Source: Alentia gelatinosa (lineage: Eukaryota; Annelida; Polychaeta; Phyllodocida; Polynoidae). Taken from it: 64,000 bases of DNA. A program made the position numbers and the translations under genes. The notes beneath the pieces were generated by a model, which saw only the letters and a list, made by a program, of their open reading frames with translations, had not been told where the DNA came from and searched no databases. Numbering within the stretch: position 1 is the first letter of the stretch; the number at the start of each line of letters is the position of its first letter. The DNA is taken from contig OX465589.1 in assembly GCA_950022655.1 (NCBI GenBank), forward strand, positions 33,016,892-33,080,891, in the 5' to 3' direction. Shown one piece after another: positions 35,507-48,694 of this stretch.

Positions 35507-37558
35507 GGCCTACTTAATTGGTCGCTAGTTTATGCAGCTACCTTGATAATGACTGCACTTGTTACTGATAGATTGGCCATCAACCCCTGTCTGTGCTGAG
35601 CTCCTCACTCTCAGTCGGATAGATTGACGTGCCGTACCGTACGCAGAATTTAACTCACTGTCGCCCAAATTATCATAGCCCAAGACATCTAAGGATGATA
35701 CGTACCAAATGCGGATATTCACTTCCAGATAGAATTCAGCCATGAGACTTTAACACCAGTTAGGGACACATAAAACCTACGATCACCTAAAATATGAAGA
35801 AAATCGGCCAATTAGATCTAACGATATTCGTGTTTGAATCTGGTTGTATCAAATGCTGCTCTGGTGGCCAGTGTAGGCCTACTTAATTGGTCGCTAGTTT
35901 ATGCAGCGACCTTGATATTGACTGCACTTGTTACTGATAGATTGGCCATCAACCCCTGTCTGTGCTGAGCTCCTCACTCTCAGTCGAATAGATTGATGGG
36001 CCTTACCTTACGCAGAATTTAACTGACTGTCGTCCAAATTATCATAGCCCAAGACATCTGAGGATGATGCGTACCAAATGCGGAATATGAAGAAAATCGG
36101 CCAATTAGATCTAACGATATTCGTGTTTGAATCTGGTTGTATCAAATGCTGCTCTGGTGGCCAGTGTAGGCCTACTTAATTGGTCGCTAGTTTATGCAGC
36201 GACCTTGATATTGACTGCACTTGTTACTGATAGATTGGCCATCAACCCCTGTCTGTGCTGAGCTCCTCACTCTCAGTCGAATAGATTGATGGGCCTTACC
36301 TTACGCAGAATTTAACTGACTGTCGTCCAAATTATCATAGCCCAAGACATCTGAGGATGATGCGTACCAAATGCGGAAATTCACTTCCCGTTGGAATATG
36401 GCCATGAAACTTTAACACCAGTTAGGGACACATATAACCTACGATCACCTAAAATATGAAGAAAATCGGCCGCTTGGATCTAACGACAGTCACGTTGGAA
36501 TATGGTTGTATCAAATGCTGCTCTGGTGGCCAGTGTACTGACGCTGGATGACTATGATAAGAACTAACGTTTTAATTGACAGGTCCTGCCACCTGGTGTA
36601 TTATGTGAAACCAGGTTCCTCACTACATTCATAACGCCCTTAACATGCCCTCTTCCTGTCAGACTCAGTGGTCTAGAGGTAGTGTCAGCAAGGGAAACCT
36701 ATGGTTGAGAGTTCAATCCCCTTCCATGCAGAGCGCTTTTTTTTTCAAGAGTCATGGGTGAGACAGTTAGGCTGGGTGAGACAGACTCAGGCAGAGTGAG
36801 ACAGACTCAGGCAGGGTGAGACAGACTCGGGAAGGGTGAGTTGAGACAGACTCAGGCAGGGTGAGACAGACTCTGGCAGGATGATGAAAGACAGACTCAG
36901 GCAGGGTATAAAAGACACGGGCAGGGCGAGATAGGCTTGGGCAGGGTGATGAGAAACAGACTTGGACAATGTGAGACAGACATGGGCAGGATAATGTGAG
37001 ACAAACTGGGGCAGGGTGAGACAGAGTCAGGCAGGGTGAGACAGACTCAGGAAGGGTGAGGTGAGACAGAGTCAGGCAGGGTGAGACAGACTTGGGCAGG
37101 GTGATGAGAGACAGACTCAGGCAGGGTATGACAGACTTGGGTAGAGCGACATAGACTTGAGCAGAGTGATGAGAGACAGACTGGGGCAGGGTGAGACAGA
37201 CTCCCACAGGATGAGACAGACTCAGACAGGGTGAGACAGACTCGGGCAGGGTTAGGTAATACAGACTCAGGCAGGGTGAAACAGACTCGGTCAGGGTGAA
37301 GGGAGACAGACAGAGGGAGGGTATAACAGACATGGGCAGTTTCAGGTTAGACAGACTAGGGTAGGTCGAGACAGACTGGGGCAGGGTAAGTTGAGACAGA
37401 CTGGGACAGGGTGAGAAAGACATGGGCAGGATAATGAGAGACAGACTGGGGCAGGGTTAGACAGAGTCAGGCAGGGTGAGACAGACTCGGGAAGGGTGAG
37501 ACAATCTCGGGCAGGGTGATGAGAGACAGACTCAGGGAGGGTATGACAGACTCGGGCA
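35507..37558 (+). repeat. Unit 21 (2052 bp), three B modules
   Basis: B1 35507-35875, hybrid B 35876-36168, B2 36169-36537, C 36538-36755, minisatellite 36756-37558, tRNA-like 36662-36730. Rare states: ccagatagaattc in B1, the agctacc hairpin arm, acagtcacgttgg in B2, gctggatgac in C and gatgaaagac in the minisatellite. Unit 24 matches. Confidence 0.93.
35876..36168 (+). repeat. Hybrid B2/B1 module, unit 21
   Basis: Same 293-bp hybrid and joint (near 36081) as in the other five three-B units. Confidence 0.9.
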
Positions 37559-39316
37559 GGCCTACTTAATTGGTCGCTAGTTTATGCAGCTACCTTGATA
37601 ATGACTGCACTTGTTACTGATAGATTGGCCATCAACCCCTGTCTGTGCTGAGCTCCTCACTCTCAGTCGGATAGATTGACGTGCCGTACCGTATGCAGAA
37701 TTTAACTCACTGTCGCCCAAATTATCATAGCCCAAGACATCTAAGGATGATACGTACCAAATGCGGATATTCACTTCCAGTTAGAATTCAGCCATGAGAC
37801 TTTAACACCAGTTAGGGACACATATAACCTACGATCACCTAAAATATGAAGAAAATCGGCCAATTAGATCTAACGATATTCGTGTTTGAATCTGGTTGTA
37901 TCAAATGCTGCTCTGGTGGCCAGTGTAGGCCTACTTAATTGGTCGCTAGTTTATGCAGCGACCTTGATATTGACTGCACTTGTTACTGATAGATTGGCCA
38001 TCAACCCCTGTCTGTGCTGAGCTCCTCACTCTCAGTCGAATAGATTGATGGGCCTTACCTTACGCAGAATTTAACTGACTGTCGTCCAAATTATCATAGC
38101 CCAAGACATCTGAGGATGATGCGTACCAAATGCGGAAATTCACTTCCCGTTGGAATATGGCCATGAAACTTTAACACCAGTTAGGGACACATATAACCTA
38201 CGATCACCTAAAATATGAAGAAAATCGGCCGCTTGGATCTAACGACATTCACGTTGGAATATGGTTGTATCAAATGCTGCTCTGGTGGCCAGTGTACTGA
38301 CGCTGGGTGACTATGATAAGAACTAACGTTTTAATTGACAGGTCCTGCCACCTGGTGTATTATGTGAAACCAGGTTCCTCACTACATTCATAACGCCCTT
38401 AACATGCCCTCTTCCTGTCAGACTCAGTGGTCTAGAGGTAGTGTCAGCAAGGGAAACCTATGGTTGAGAGTTCAATCCCCTTCCATGCAGAGCGTTTTTT
38501 TTTCAAGAGTCATGGGTGAGACAGTTAGGCTGGGTGAGACAGACTCAGGCAGAGTGAGACAGACTCAGGCAGGGTGAGACAGACTCGGGAAGGGTGAGTT
38601 GAGACAGACTCAGGCAGGGTGAGACAGACTCTGGCAGGATGATGAGAGACAGACTCAGGCAGGGTATAAAAGACACGGGCAGGGCGAGATAGGCTTGGGC
38701 AGGGTGATGAGAAACAGACTTGGACAATGTGAGACAGACATGGGCAGGATAATGTGAGACAAACTGGGGCAGGGTGAGACAGAGTCAGGCAGGGTGAGAC
38801 AGACTCAGGAAGGGTGAGGTGAGACAGAGTCAGGCAGGGTGAGACAGACTTGGGCAGGGTGATGAGAGACAGACTCAGGCAGGGTATGACAGACTTGGGT
38901 AGAGCGACATAGACTTGAGCAGAGTGATGAGAGACAGACTGGGGCAGGGTGAGACAGACTCACACAGGATGAGACAGACTCAGACAGGGTGAGACAGACT
39001 CGGGCAGGGTTAGGTAATACAGACTCAGGCAGGGTGAAACAGACTCGGTCAGGGTGAAGGGAGACAGACAGAGGGAGGGTATAACAGACATGGGCAGTTT
39101 CAGGTAAGACAGACTAGGGTAGGTCGAGACAGACTGGGGCAGGGTAAGTTGAGACAGACTGGGACAGGGTGAGAAAGACATGGGCAGGATAATGAGAGAC
39201 AGACTGGGGCAGGGTTAGACAGAGTCAGGCAGGGTGAGACAGACTCGGGAAGGGTGAGACAATCTCGGGCAGGGTGATGAGAGACAGACTCAGGGAGGGT
39301 ATGACAGACTCGGGCA
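37559..39316 (+). repeat. Unit 22 (1758 bp)
   Basis: B1 37559-37927, B2 37928-38296, C 38297-38513, minisatellite 38514-39316, tRNA-like 38421-38489. B1 carries gataatgactg and the agctacc hairpin arm. It has only two B modules, unlike unit 25, its counterpart in the segmental duplication. Confidence 0.93.
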
Positions 39317-41072
39317 GGCCTACTCAATTGGTCGCTAGTTTATGCAGCGACCTTGATATTGACTGCACTTGTTACTGATAGATTGGCCATCAACCCCTGT
39401 CTGTGCTGAGCTCCTCACTCTCAGTCGGATAGATTGACGTGCCGTACCGTACGCAGAATTTAACTCACTGTCACCCAAATTATCATAGCCCAAGACATCT
39501 AAGGATGATACGTACCAAATGCGGATATTCACTTCCAGTTAGAATTCAGCCATGAGACTTTAACACCAGTTAGGGACACATATAACCTACGATCACCTAA
39601 AATATGAAGAAAATCGGCCAATTACATCTAACGATATTCGTGTTTGAATCTGGTTGTATCAAATGCTGCTCTGGTGGCCAGTGTAGGCCTACTTAATTGG
39701 TCGCTAGTTTATGCAGCGACCTTGATATTGACTGCACTTGTTACTGATAGATTGGCCATCAACCCCTGTCTGTGCTGAGCTCCTCACTCTCAGTCGAATA
39801 GATTGATGGGCCTTACCTTACGCAGAATTTAACTGACTGTCGTCCAAATTATCATAGCCCAAGACATCTGAGGATGATGCGTACCAAATGCGGAAATTCA
39901 CTTCCCGTTGGAATATGGCCATGAAACTTTAACACCAGTTAGGGACACATATAACCTACGATCACCTAAAATATGAAGAAAATCGGCCGCTTGGATCTAA
40001 CGACATTCACGTTGGAATATGGTTGTATCAAATGCTGCTCTGGTGGCCAGTGTACTGACGCTGGGTGACTGATAAGAACTAACGTTTTAATTGACAGGTC
40101 CTGCCACCTGGTGTATTATGTGAAACCAGGTTCCTCACTACATTCATAACGCCCTTAACATGCCCTCTTCCTGTCAGACTCAGTGGTCTAGAGGTAGTGT
40201 CAGCAAGGGAAACCTATCGTTGAGAGTTCAATCCCCTTCCATGCAGAGCGTTTTTTTTTCAAGAGTCATTGGTGAGACAGTTAGGCTGGGTGAGACAGAC
40301 TCAGGCAGAGTGAGACAGACTCAGGCAGGGTGAGTCAGACTCGGGAAGGGTGAGTTGAGACAGACTCAGGCAGGGTGAGACAGACTCTGGCAGGATGATG
40401 AGAGACAGACTCAGGCAGGGTATAAAAGACACGGGCAGGGCGAGATAGGCTTGGGCAGGGTGATGAGAAATAGACTTGGACAATGTGAGACAGACATGGG
40501 CAGGATAATGTGAGACAAACTGGGGCAGGGTGAGACAGAGTCAGGCAGGGTGAGACAGACTCAGGAAGGGTGAGGTGAGACAGAGTCAGGCAGGGTGAGA
40601 CAGACTTGGGCAGGGTGATGAGAGACAGACTCAGGCAGGGTATGACAGACTTGGGTAGAGCGACATAGACTTGAGCAGAGTGATGAGAGACAGACTGGGG
40701 CAGGGTGAGACAGACTCCCACAGGATGAGACAGACTCATACAGGGCGAGACAGACTCGGGCAGGGTTAGGTAATACAGACTCAGGCAGGGTGAAACAGAC
40801 TCGGTCAGGGTGAAGGGAGACAGACAGAGGGAGGGTATAACAGACATGGGCAGTTTCAGGTTAGACAGACTAGGGTAGGTCGAGACAGACTGGGGCAGGG
40901 TAAGTTGAGACAGACTGGGACAGGGTGAGAAAGACATGGGCAGGATAATGAGAGACAGACTGGGGCAGGGTTAGACAGAGTCAGGCAGGGTGAGACAGAC
41001 TCGGGAAGGGTGAGACAATCTCGGGCAGGGTGATGAGAGACAGACTCAGGGAGGGTATGACAGACTCGGGCA
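39317..41072 (+). repeat. Unit 23 (1756 bp)
   Basis: B1 39317-39685, B2 39686-40054, C 40055-40269, minisatellite 40270-41072, tRNA-like 40177-40245. C lacks two bases (gactgataag near 40067). From about 40218 rightward it is a copy of unit 20. It has a private A-to-T change at 40335. Confidence 0.93.
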
Positions 41073-43124
41073 GGCCTACTTAATTGGTCGCTAGTTTATG
41101 CAGCTACCTTGATAATGACTGCACTTGTTACTGATAGATTGGCCATCAACCCCTGTCTGTGCTGAGCTCCTCACTCTCAGTCGGATAGATTGACGTGCCG
41201 TACCGTACGCAGAATTTAACTCACTGTCGCCCAAATTATCATAGCCCAAGACATCTAAGGATGATACGTACCAAATGCGGATATTCACTTCCAGATAGAA
41301 TTCAGCCATGAGACTTTAACACCAGTTAGGGACACATAAAACCTACGATCACCTAAAATATGAAGAAAATCGGCCAATTAGATCTAACGATATTCGTTTT
41401 TGAATCTGGTTGTATCAAATGCTGCTCTGGTGGCCAGTGTAGGCCTACTTAATTGGTCGCTAGTTTATGCAGCGACCTTGATATTGACTGCACTTGTTAC
41501 TGATAGATTGGCCATCAACCCCTGTCTGTGCTGAGCTCCTCACTCTCAGTCGAATAGATTGATGGGCCTTACCTTACGCAGAATTTAACTGACTGTCGTC
41601 CAAATTATCATAGCCCAAGACATCTGAGGATGATGCGTACCAAATGCGGAATATGAAGAAAATCGGCCAATTAGATCTAACGATATTCGTGTTTGAATCT
41701 GGTTGTATCAAATGCTGCTCTGGTGGCCAGTGTAGGCCTACTTAATTGGTCGCTAGTTTATGCAGCGACCTTGATATTGACTGCACTTGTTACTGATAGA
41801 TTGGCCATCAACCCCTGTCTGTGCTGAGCTCCTCACTCTCAGTCGAATAGATTGATGGGCCTTACCTTACGCAGAATTTAACTGACTGTCGTCCAAATTA
41901 TCATAGCCCAAGACATCTGAGGATGATGCGTACCAAATGCGGAAATTCACTTCCCGTTGGAATATGGCCATGAAACTTTAACACCAGTTAGGGACACATA
42001 TAACCTACGATCACCTAAAATATGAAGAAAATCGGCCGCTTGGATCTAACGACAGTCACGTTGGAATATGGTTGTATCAAATGCTGCTCTGGTGGCCAGT
42101 GTACTGACGCTGGATGACTATGATAAGAACTAACGTTTTAATTGACAGGTCCTGCCACCTGGTGTATTATGTGAAACCAGGTTCCTCACTACATTCATAA
42201 CGCCCTTAACATGCCCTCTTCCTGTCAGACTCAGTGGTCTAGAGGTAGTGTCAGCAAGGGAAACCTATGGTTGAGAGTTCAATCCCCTTCCATGCAGAGC
42301 GCTTTTTTTTTCAAGAGTCATGGGTGAGACAGTTAGGCTGGGTGAGACAGACTCAGGCAGAGTGAGACAGACTCAGGCAGGGTGAGACAGACTCGGGAAG
42401 GGTGAGTTGAGACAGACTCAGGCAGGGTGAGACAGACTCTGGCAGGATGATGAAAGACAGACTCAGGCAGGGTATAAAAGACACGGGCAGGGCGAGATAG
42501 GCTTGGGCAGGGTGATGAGAAACAGACTTGGACAATGTGAGACAGACATGGGCAGGATAATGTGAGACAAACTGGGGCAGGGTGAGACAGAGTCAGGCAG
42601 GGTGAGACAGACTCAGGAAGGGTGAGGTGAGACAGAGTCAGGCAGGGTGAGACAGACTTGGGCAGGGTGATGAGAGACAGACTCAGGCAGGGTATGACAG
42701 ACTTGGGTAGAGCGACATAGACTTGAGCAGAGTGATGAGAGACAGACTGGGGCAGGGTGAGACAGACTCCCACAGGATGAGACAGACTCAGACAGGGTGA
42801 GACAGACTCGGGCAGGGTTAGGTAATACAGACTCAGGCAGGGTGAAACAGACTCGGTCAGGGTGAAGGGAGACAGACAGAGGGAGGGTATAACAGACATG
42901 GGCAGTTTCAGGTTAGACAGACTAGGGTAGGTCGAGACAGACTGGGGCAGGGTAAGTTGAGACAGACTGGGACAGGGTGAGAAAGACATGGGCAGGATAA
43001 TGAGAGACAGACTGGGGCAGGGTTAGACAGAGTCAGGCAGGGTGAGACAGACTCGGGAAGGGTGAGACAATCTCGGGCAGGGTGATGAGAGACAGACTCA
43101 GGGAGGGTATGACAGACTCGGGCA
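41073..43124 (+). repeat. Unit 24 (2052 bp), three B modules
   Basis: B1 41073-41441, hybrid B 41442-41734, B2 41735-42103, C 42104-42321, minisatellite 42322-43124, tRNA-like 42228-42296. It copies unit 21 at the rare states listed there, with a private T at 41398. Confidence 0.93.
41442..41734 (+). repeat. Hybrid B2/B1 module, unit 24
   Basis: Same 293-bp hybrid and joint (near 41647). Its presence here is explained by the 5566-bp-offset duplication of unit 21. Confidence 0.9.
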
Positions 43125-45176
43125 GGCCTACTTAATTGGTCGCTAGTTTATGCAGCTACCTTGATAATGACTGCACTTGTTACTGATAGATTGGCCATCA
43201 ACCCCTGTCTGTGCTGAGCTCCTCACTCTCAGTCGGATAGATTGACGTGCCGTACCGTACGCAGAATTTAACTCACTGTCGCCCAAATTATCATAGCCCA
43301 AGACATCTAAGGATGATACGTACCAAATGCGGATATTCACTTCCAGTTAGAATTCAGCCATGAGACTTTAACACCAGTTAGGGACACATATAACCTACGA
43401 TCACCTAAAATATGAAGAAAATCGGCCAATTAGATCTAACGATATTCGTGTTTGAATCTGGTTGTATCAAATGCTGCTCTGGTGGCCAGTGTAGGCCTAC
43501 TTAATTGGTCGCTAGTTTATGCAGCGACCTTGATATTGACTGCACTTGTTACTGATAGATTGGCCATCAACCCCTGTCTGTGCTGAGCTCCTCACTCTCA
43601 GTCGAATAGATTGATGGGCCTTACCTTACGCAGAATTTAACTCACTGTCGTCCAAATTATCATAGCCCAAGACATCTGAGGATGATGCGTACCAAATGCG
43701 GAATATGAAGAAAATCGGCCAATTAGATCTAACGATATTCGTGTTTGAATCTGGTTGTATCAAATGCTGCTCTGGTGGCCAGTGTAGGCCTACTTAATTG
43801 GTCGCTAGTTTATGCAGCGACCTTGATATTGACTGCACTTGTTACTGATAGATTGGCCATCAACCCCTGTCTGTGCTGAGCTCCTCACTCTCAGTCGAAT
43901 AGATTGATGGGCCTTACCTTACGCAGAATTTAACTGACTGTCGTCCAAATTATCATAGCCCAAGACATCTGAGGATGATGCGTACCAAATGCGGAAATTC
44001 ACTTCCCGTTGGAATATGGCCATGAAACTTTAACACCAGTTAGGGACACATATAACCTACGATCACCTAAAATATGAAGAAAATCGGCCGCTTGGATCTA
44101 ACGACATTCACGTTGGAATATGGTTGTATCAAATGCTGCTCTGGTGGCCAGTGTACTGACGCTGGGTGACTATGATAAGAACTAACGTTTTAATTGACAG
44201 GTCCTGCCACCTGGTGTATTATGTGAAACCAGGTTCCTCACTACATTCATAACGCCCTTAACATGCCCTCTTCCTGTCAGACTCAGTGGTCTAGAGGTAG
44301 TGTCAGCAAGGGAAACCTATGGTTGAGAGTTCAATCCCCTTCCATGCAGAGCGCTTTTTTTTTCAAGAGTCATGGGTGAGACAGTTAGGCTGGGTGAGAC
44401 AGACTCAGGCAGAGTGAGACAGACTCAGGCAGGGTGAGACAGACTCGGGAAGGGTGAGTTGAGACAGACTCAGGCAGGGTGAGACAGACTCTGGCAGGAT
44501 GATGAAAGACAGACTCAGGCAGGGTATAAAAGACACGGGCAGGGCGAGATAGGCTTGGGCAGGGTGATGAGAAACAGACTTGGACAATGTGAGACAGACA
44601 TGGGCAGGATAATGTGAGACAAACTGGGGCAGGGTGAGACAGAGTCAGGCAGGGTGAGACAGACTCAGGAAGGGTGAGGTGAGACAGAGTCAGGCAGGGT
44701 GAGACAGACTTGGGCAGGGTGATGAGAGACAGACTCAGGCAGGGTATGACAGACTTGGGTAGAGCGACATAGACTTGAGCAGAGTGATGAGAGACAGACT
44801 GGGGCAGGGTGAGACAGACTCCCACAGGATGAGACAGACTCAGACAGGGTGAGACAGACTCGGGCAGGGTTAGGTAATACAGACTCAGGCAGGGTGAAAC
44901 AGACTCGGTCAGGGTGAAGGGAGACAGACAGAGGGAGGGTATAACAGACATGGGCAGTTTCAGGTTAGACAGACTAGGGTAGGTCGAGACAGACTGGGGC
45001 AGGGTAAGTTGAGACAGACTGGGACAGGGTGAGAAAGACATGGGCAGGATAATGAGAGACAGACTGGGGCAGGGTTAGACAGAGTCAGGCAGGGTGAGAC
45101 AGACTCGGGAAGGGTGAGACAATCTCGGGCAGGGTGATGAGAGACAGACTCAGGGAGGGTATGACAGACTCGGGCA
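43125..45176 (+). repeat. Unit 25 (2052 bp), three B modules
   Basis: B1 43125-43493, hybrid B 43494-43786, B2 43787-44155, C 44156-44373, minisatellite 44374-45176, tRNA-like 44280-44348. Units 24 and 25 are the only adjacent pair of three-B units. The minisatellite has gatgaaagac. Confidence 0.93.
43494..43786 (+). repeat. Hybrid B2/B1 module, unit 25
   Basis: Same 293-bp hybrid and joint (near 43699). The left part has one B1-like state (aactcactgtcg near 43639) among B2 states. Confidence 0.9.
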
Positions 45177-46935
45177 GGCCTACTTAATTGGTCGCTAGTT
45201 TATGCAGCGACCTTGATATTGACTGCACTTGTTACTGATAGATTGGCCATCAACCCCTGTCTGTGCTGAGCTCCTCACTCTCAGTCGGATAGATTGACGT
45301 GCCGTACCGTACGCAGAATTTAACTCACTGTCGCCCAAATTATCATAGCCCAAGACATCTAAGGATGATACGTACCAAATGCGGATATTCACTTCCAGTT
45401 AGAATTCAGCCATGAGACTTTAACACCAGTTAGGGACACATATAACCTACGATCACCTAAAATATGAAGAAAATCGGCCAATTAGATCTAACGATATTCG
45501 TGTTTGAATCTGGTTGTATCAAATGCTGCTCTGGTGGCCAGTGTAGGCCTACTTAATTGGTCGCTAGTTTATGCAGCGACCTTGATATTGACTGCACTTG
45601 TTACTGATAGATTGGCCATCAACCCCTGTCTGTGCTGAGCTCCTCACTCTCAGTCGAATAGATTGATGGGCCTTACCTTACGCAGAATTTAACTGACTGT
45701 CGTCCAAATTATCATAGCCCAAGACATCTGAGGATGATGCGTACCAAATGCGGAAATTCACTTCCTGTTGGAATATGGCCATGAAACTTTAACACCAGTT
45801 AGGGACACATATAACCTACGATCACCTAAAATATGAAGAAAATCGGCCGCTTGGATCTAACGACATTCACGTTGGAATATGGTTGTATCAAATGCTGCTC
45901 TGGTGGCCAGTGTACTGACGCTGGGTGACTATGATAAGAACTAACGTTTTAATTGACAGGTCCTGCCACCTGGTGTATTATGTGAAACCAGGTTCCTCAC
46001 TACATTCATAACGCCCTTAACATGCCCTCTTCCTGTCAGACTCAGTGGTCTAGAGGTAGTGTCAGCAAGGGAAACCTATGGTTGAGAGTTCAATCCCCTT
46101 CCATGCAGAGCGCTTTTTTTTTCAAGAGTCATGGGTGAGACAGTTAGGCTGGGTGAGACAGACTCAGGCAGAGTGAGACAGACTCAGGCAGGGTGAGACA
46201 GACTCGGGAAGGGTGAGTTGAGACAGACTCAGGCAGGGTGAGACAGACTCTGGCAGGATGATGAAAGACAGACTCAGGCAGGGTATAAAAGACACGGGCA
46301 GGGCGAGATAGGCTTGGGCAGGGTGATGAGAAACAGACTTGGACAATGTGAGACAGACATGGGCAGGATAATGTGAGACAAACTGGGGCAGGGTGAGACA
46401 GAGTCAGGCAGGGTGAGACAGACTCAGGAAGGGTGAGGTGAGACAGAGTCAGGCAGGGTGAGACAGACTTGGGCAGGGTGATGAGAGACAGACTCAGGCA
46501 GGGTATGACAGACTTGGGTAGAGCGACATAGACTTGAGCAGAGTGATGAGAGACAGACTGGGGCAGGGTGAGACAGACTCCCACAGGATGAGACAGACTC
46601 AGACAGGGTGAGACAGACTCGGGCAGGGTTAGGTAATACAGACTCAGGCAGGGTGAAACAGACTCGGTCAGGGTGAAGGGAGACAGACAGAGGGAGGGTA
46701 TAACAGACATGGGCAGTTTCAGGTTAGACAGACTAGGGTAGGTCGAGACAGACTGGGGCAGGGTAAGTTGAGACAGACTGGGACAGGGTGAGAAAGACAT
46801 GGGCAGGATAATGAGAGACAGACTGGGGCAGGGTTAGACAGAGTCAGGCAGGGTGAGACAGACTCGGGAAGGGTGAGACAATCTCGGGCAGGGTGATGAG
46901 AGACAGACTCAGGGAGGGTATGACAGACTCGGGCA
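45177..46935 (+). repeat. Unit 26 (1759 bp)
   Basis: B1 45177-45545, B2 45546-45914, C 45915-46132, minisatellite 46133-46935, tRNA-like 46039-46107. It is the first of six consecutive units with cttcctgttgg in B2. The minisatellite has the gatgaaagac and cccacagg states. Confidence 0.93.
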
Positions 46936-48694
46936 GGCCTACTTAATTGGTCGCTAGTTTATGCAGCGACCTTGATATTGACTGCACTTGTTACTGATAG
47001 ATTGGCCATCAACCCCTGTCTGTGCTGAGCTCCTCACTCTCAGTCGGATAGATTGACGTGCCGTACCGTACGCAGAATTTAACTCACTGTCGCCCAAATT
47101 ATCATAGCCCAAGACATCTAAGGATGATACGTACCAAATGCGGATATTCACTTCCAGTTAGAATTCAGCCATGAGACTTTAACACCAGTTAGGGACACAT
47201 ATAACCTACGATCACCTAAAATATGAAGAAAATCGGCCAATTAGATCTAACGATATTCGTGTTTGAATCTGGTTGTATCAAATGCTGCTCTGGTGGCCAG
47301 TGTAGGCCTACTTAATTGGTCGCTAGTTTATGCAGCGACCTTGATATTGACTGCACTTGTTACTGATAGATTGGCCATCAACCCCTGTCTGTGCTGAGCT
47401 CCTCACTCTCAGTCGAATAGATTGATGGGCCTTACCTTACGCAGAATTTAACTGACTGTCGTCCAAATTATCATAGCCCAAGACATCTGAGGATGATGCG
47501 TACCAAATGCGGAAATTCACTTCCTGTTGGAATATGGCCATGAAACTTTAACACCAGTTAGGGACACATATAACCTACGATCACCTAAAATATGAAGAAA
47601 ATCGGCCGCTTGGATCTAACGACATTCACGTTGGAATATGGTTGTATCAAATGCTGCTCTGGTGGCCAGTGTACTGACGCTGGGTGACTATGATAAGAAC
47701 TAACGTTTTAATTGACAGGTCCTGCCACCTGGTGTATTATGTGAAACCAGGTTCCTCACTACATTCATAACGCCCTTAACATGCCCTCTTCCTGTCAGAC
47801 TCAGTGGTCTAGAGGTAGTGTCAGCAAGGGAAACCTATGGTTGAGAGTTCAATCCCCTTCCATGCAGAGCGCTTTTTTTTTCAAGAGTCATGGGTGAGAC
47901 AGTTAGGCTGGGTGAGACAGACTCAGGCAGAGTGAGACAGACTCAGGCAGGGTGAGACAGACTCGGGAAGGGTGAGTTGAGACAGACTCAGGCAGGGTGA
48001 GACAGACTCTGGCAGGATGATGAGAGACAGACTCAGGCAGGGTATAAAAGACACGGGCAGGGCGAGATAGGCTTGGGCAGGGTGATGAGAAACAGACTTG
48101 GACAATGTGAGACAGACATGGGCAGGATAATGTGAGACAAACTGGGGCAGGGTGAGACAGAGTCAGGCAGGGTGAGACAGACTCAGGAAGGGTGAGGTGA
48201 GACAGAGTCAGGCAGGGTGAGACAGACTTGGGCAGGGTGATGAGAGACAGACTCAGGCAGGGTATGACAGACTTGGGTAGAGCGACATAGACTTGAGCAG
48301 AGTGATGAGAGACAGACTGGGGCAGGGTGAGACAGACTCACACAGGATGAGACAGACTCAGACAGGGTGAGACAGACTCGGGCAGGGTTAGGTAATACAG
48401 ACTCAGGCAGGGTGAAACAGACTCGGTCAGGGTGAAGGGAGACAGACAGAGGGAGGGTATAACAGACATGGGCAGTTTCAGGTTAGACAGACTAGGGTAG
48501 GTCGAGACAGACTGGGGCAGGGTAAGTTGAGACAGACTGGGACAGGGTGAGAAAGACATGGGCAGGATAATGAGAGACAGACTGGGGCAGGGTTAGACAG
48601 AGTCAGGCAGGGTGAGACAGACTCGGGAAGGGTGAGACAATCTCGGGCAGGGTGATGAGAGACAGACTCAGGGAGGGTATGACAGACTCGGGCA
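46936..48694 (+). repeat. Unit 27 (1759 bp)
   Basis: B1 46936-47304, B2 47305-47673, C 47674-47891, minisatellite 47892-48694, tRNA-like 47798-47866. The minisatellite has the gatgagagac and cacacagg states, alternating with units 26 and 28. Confidence 0.93.
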
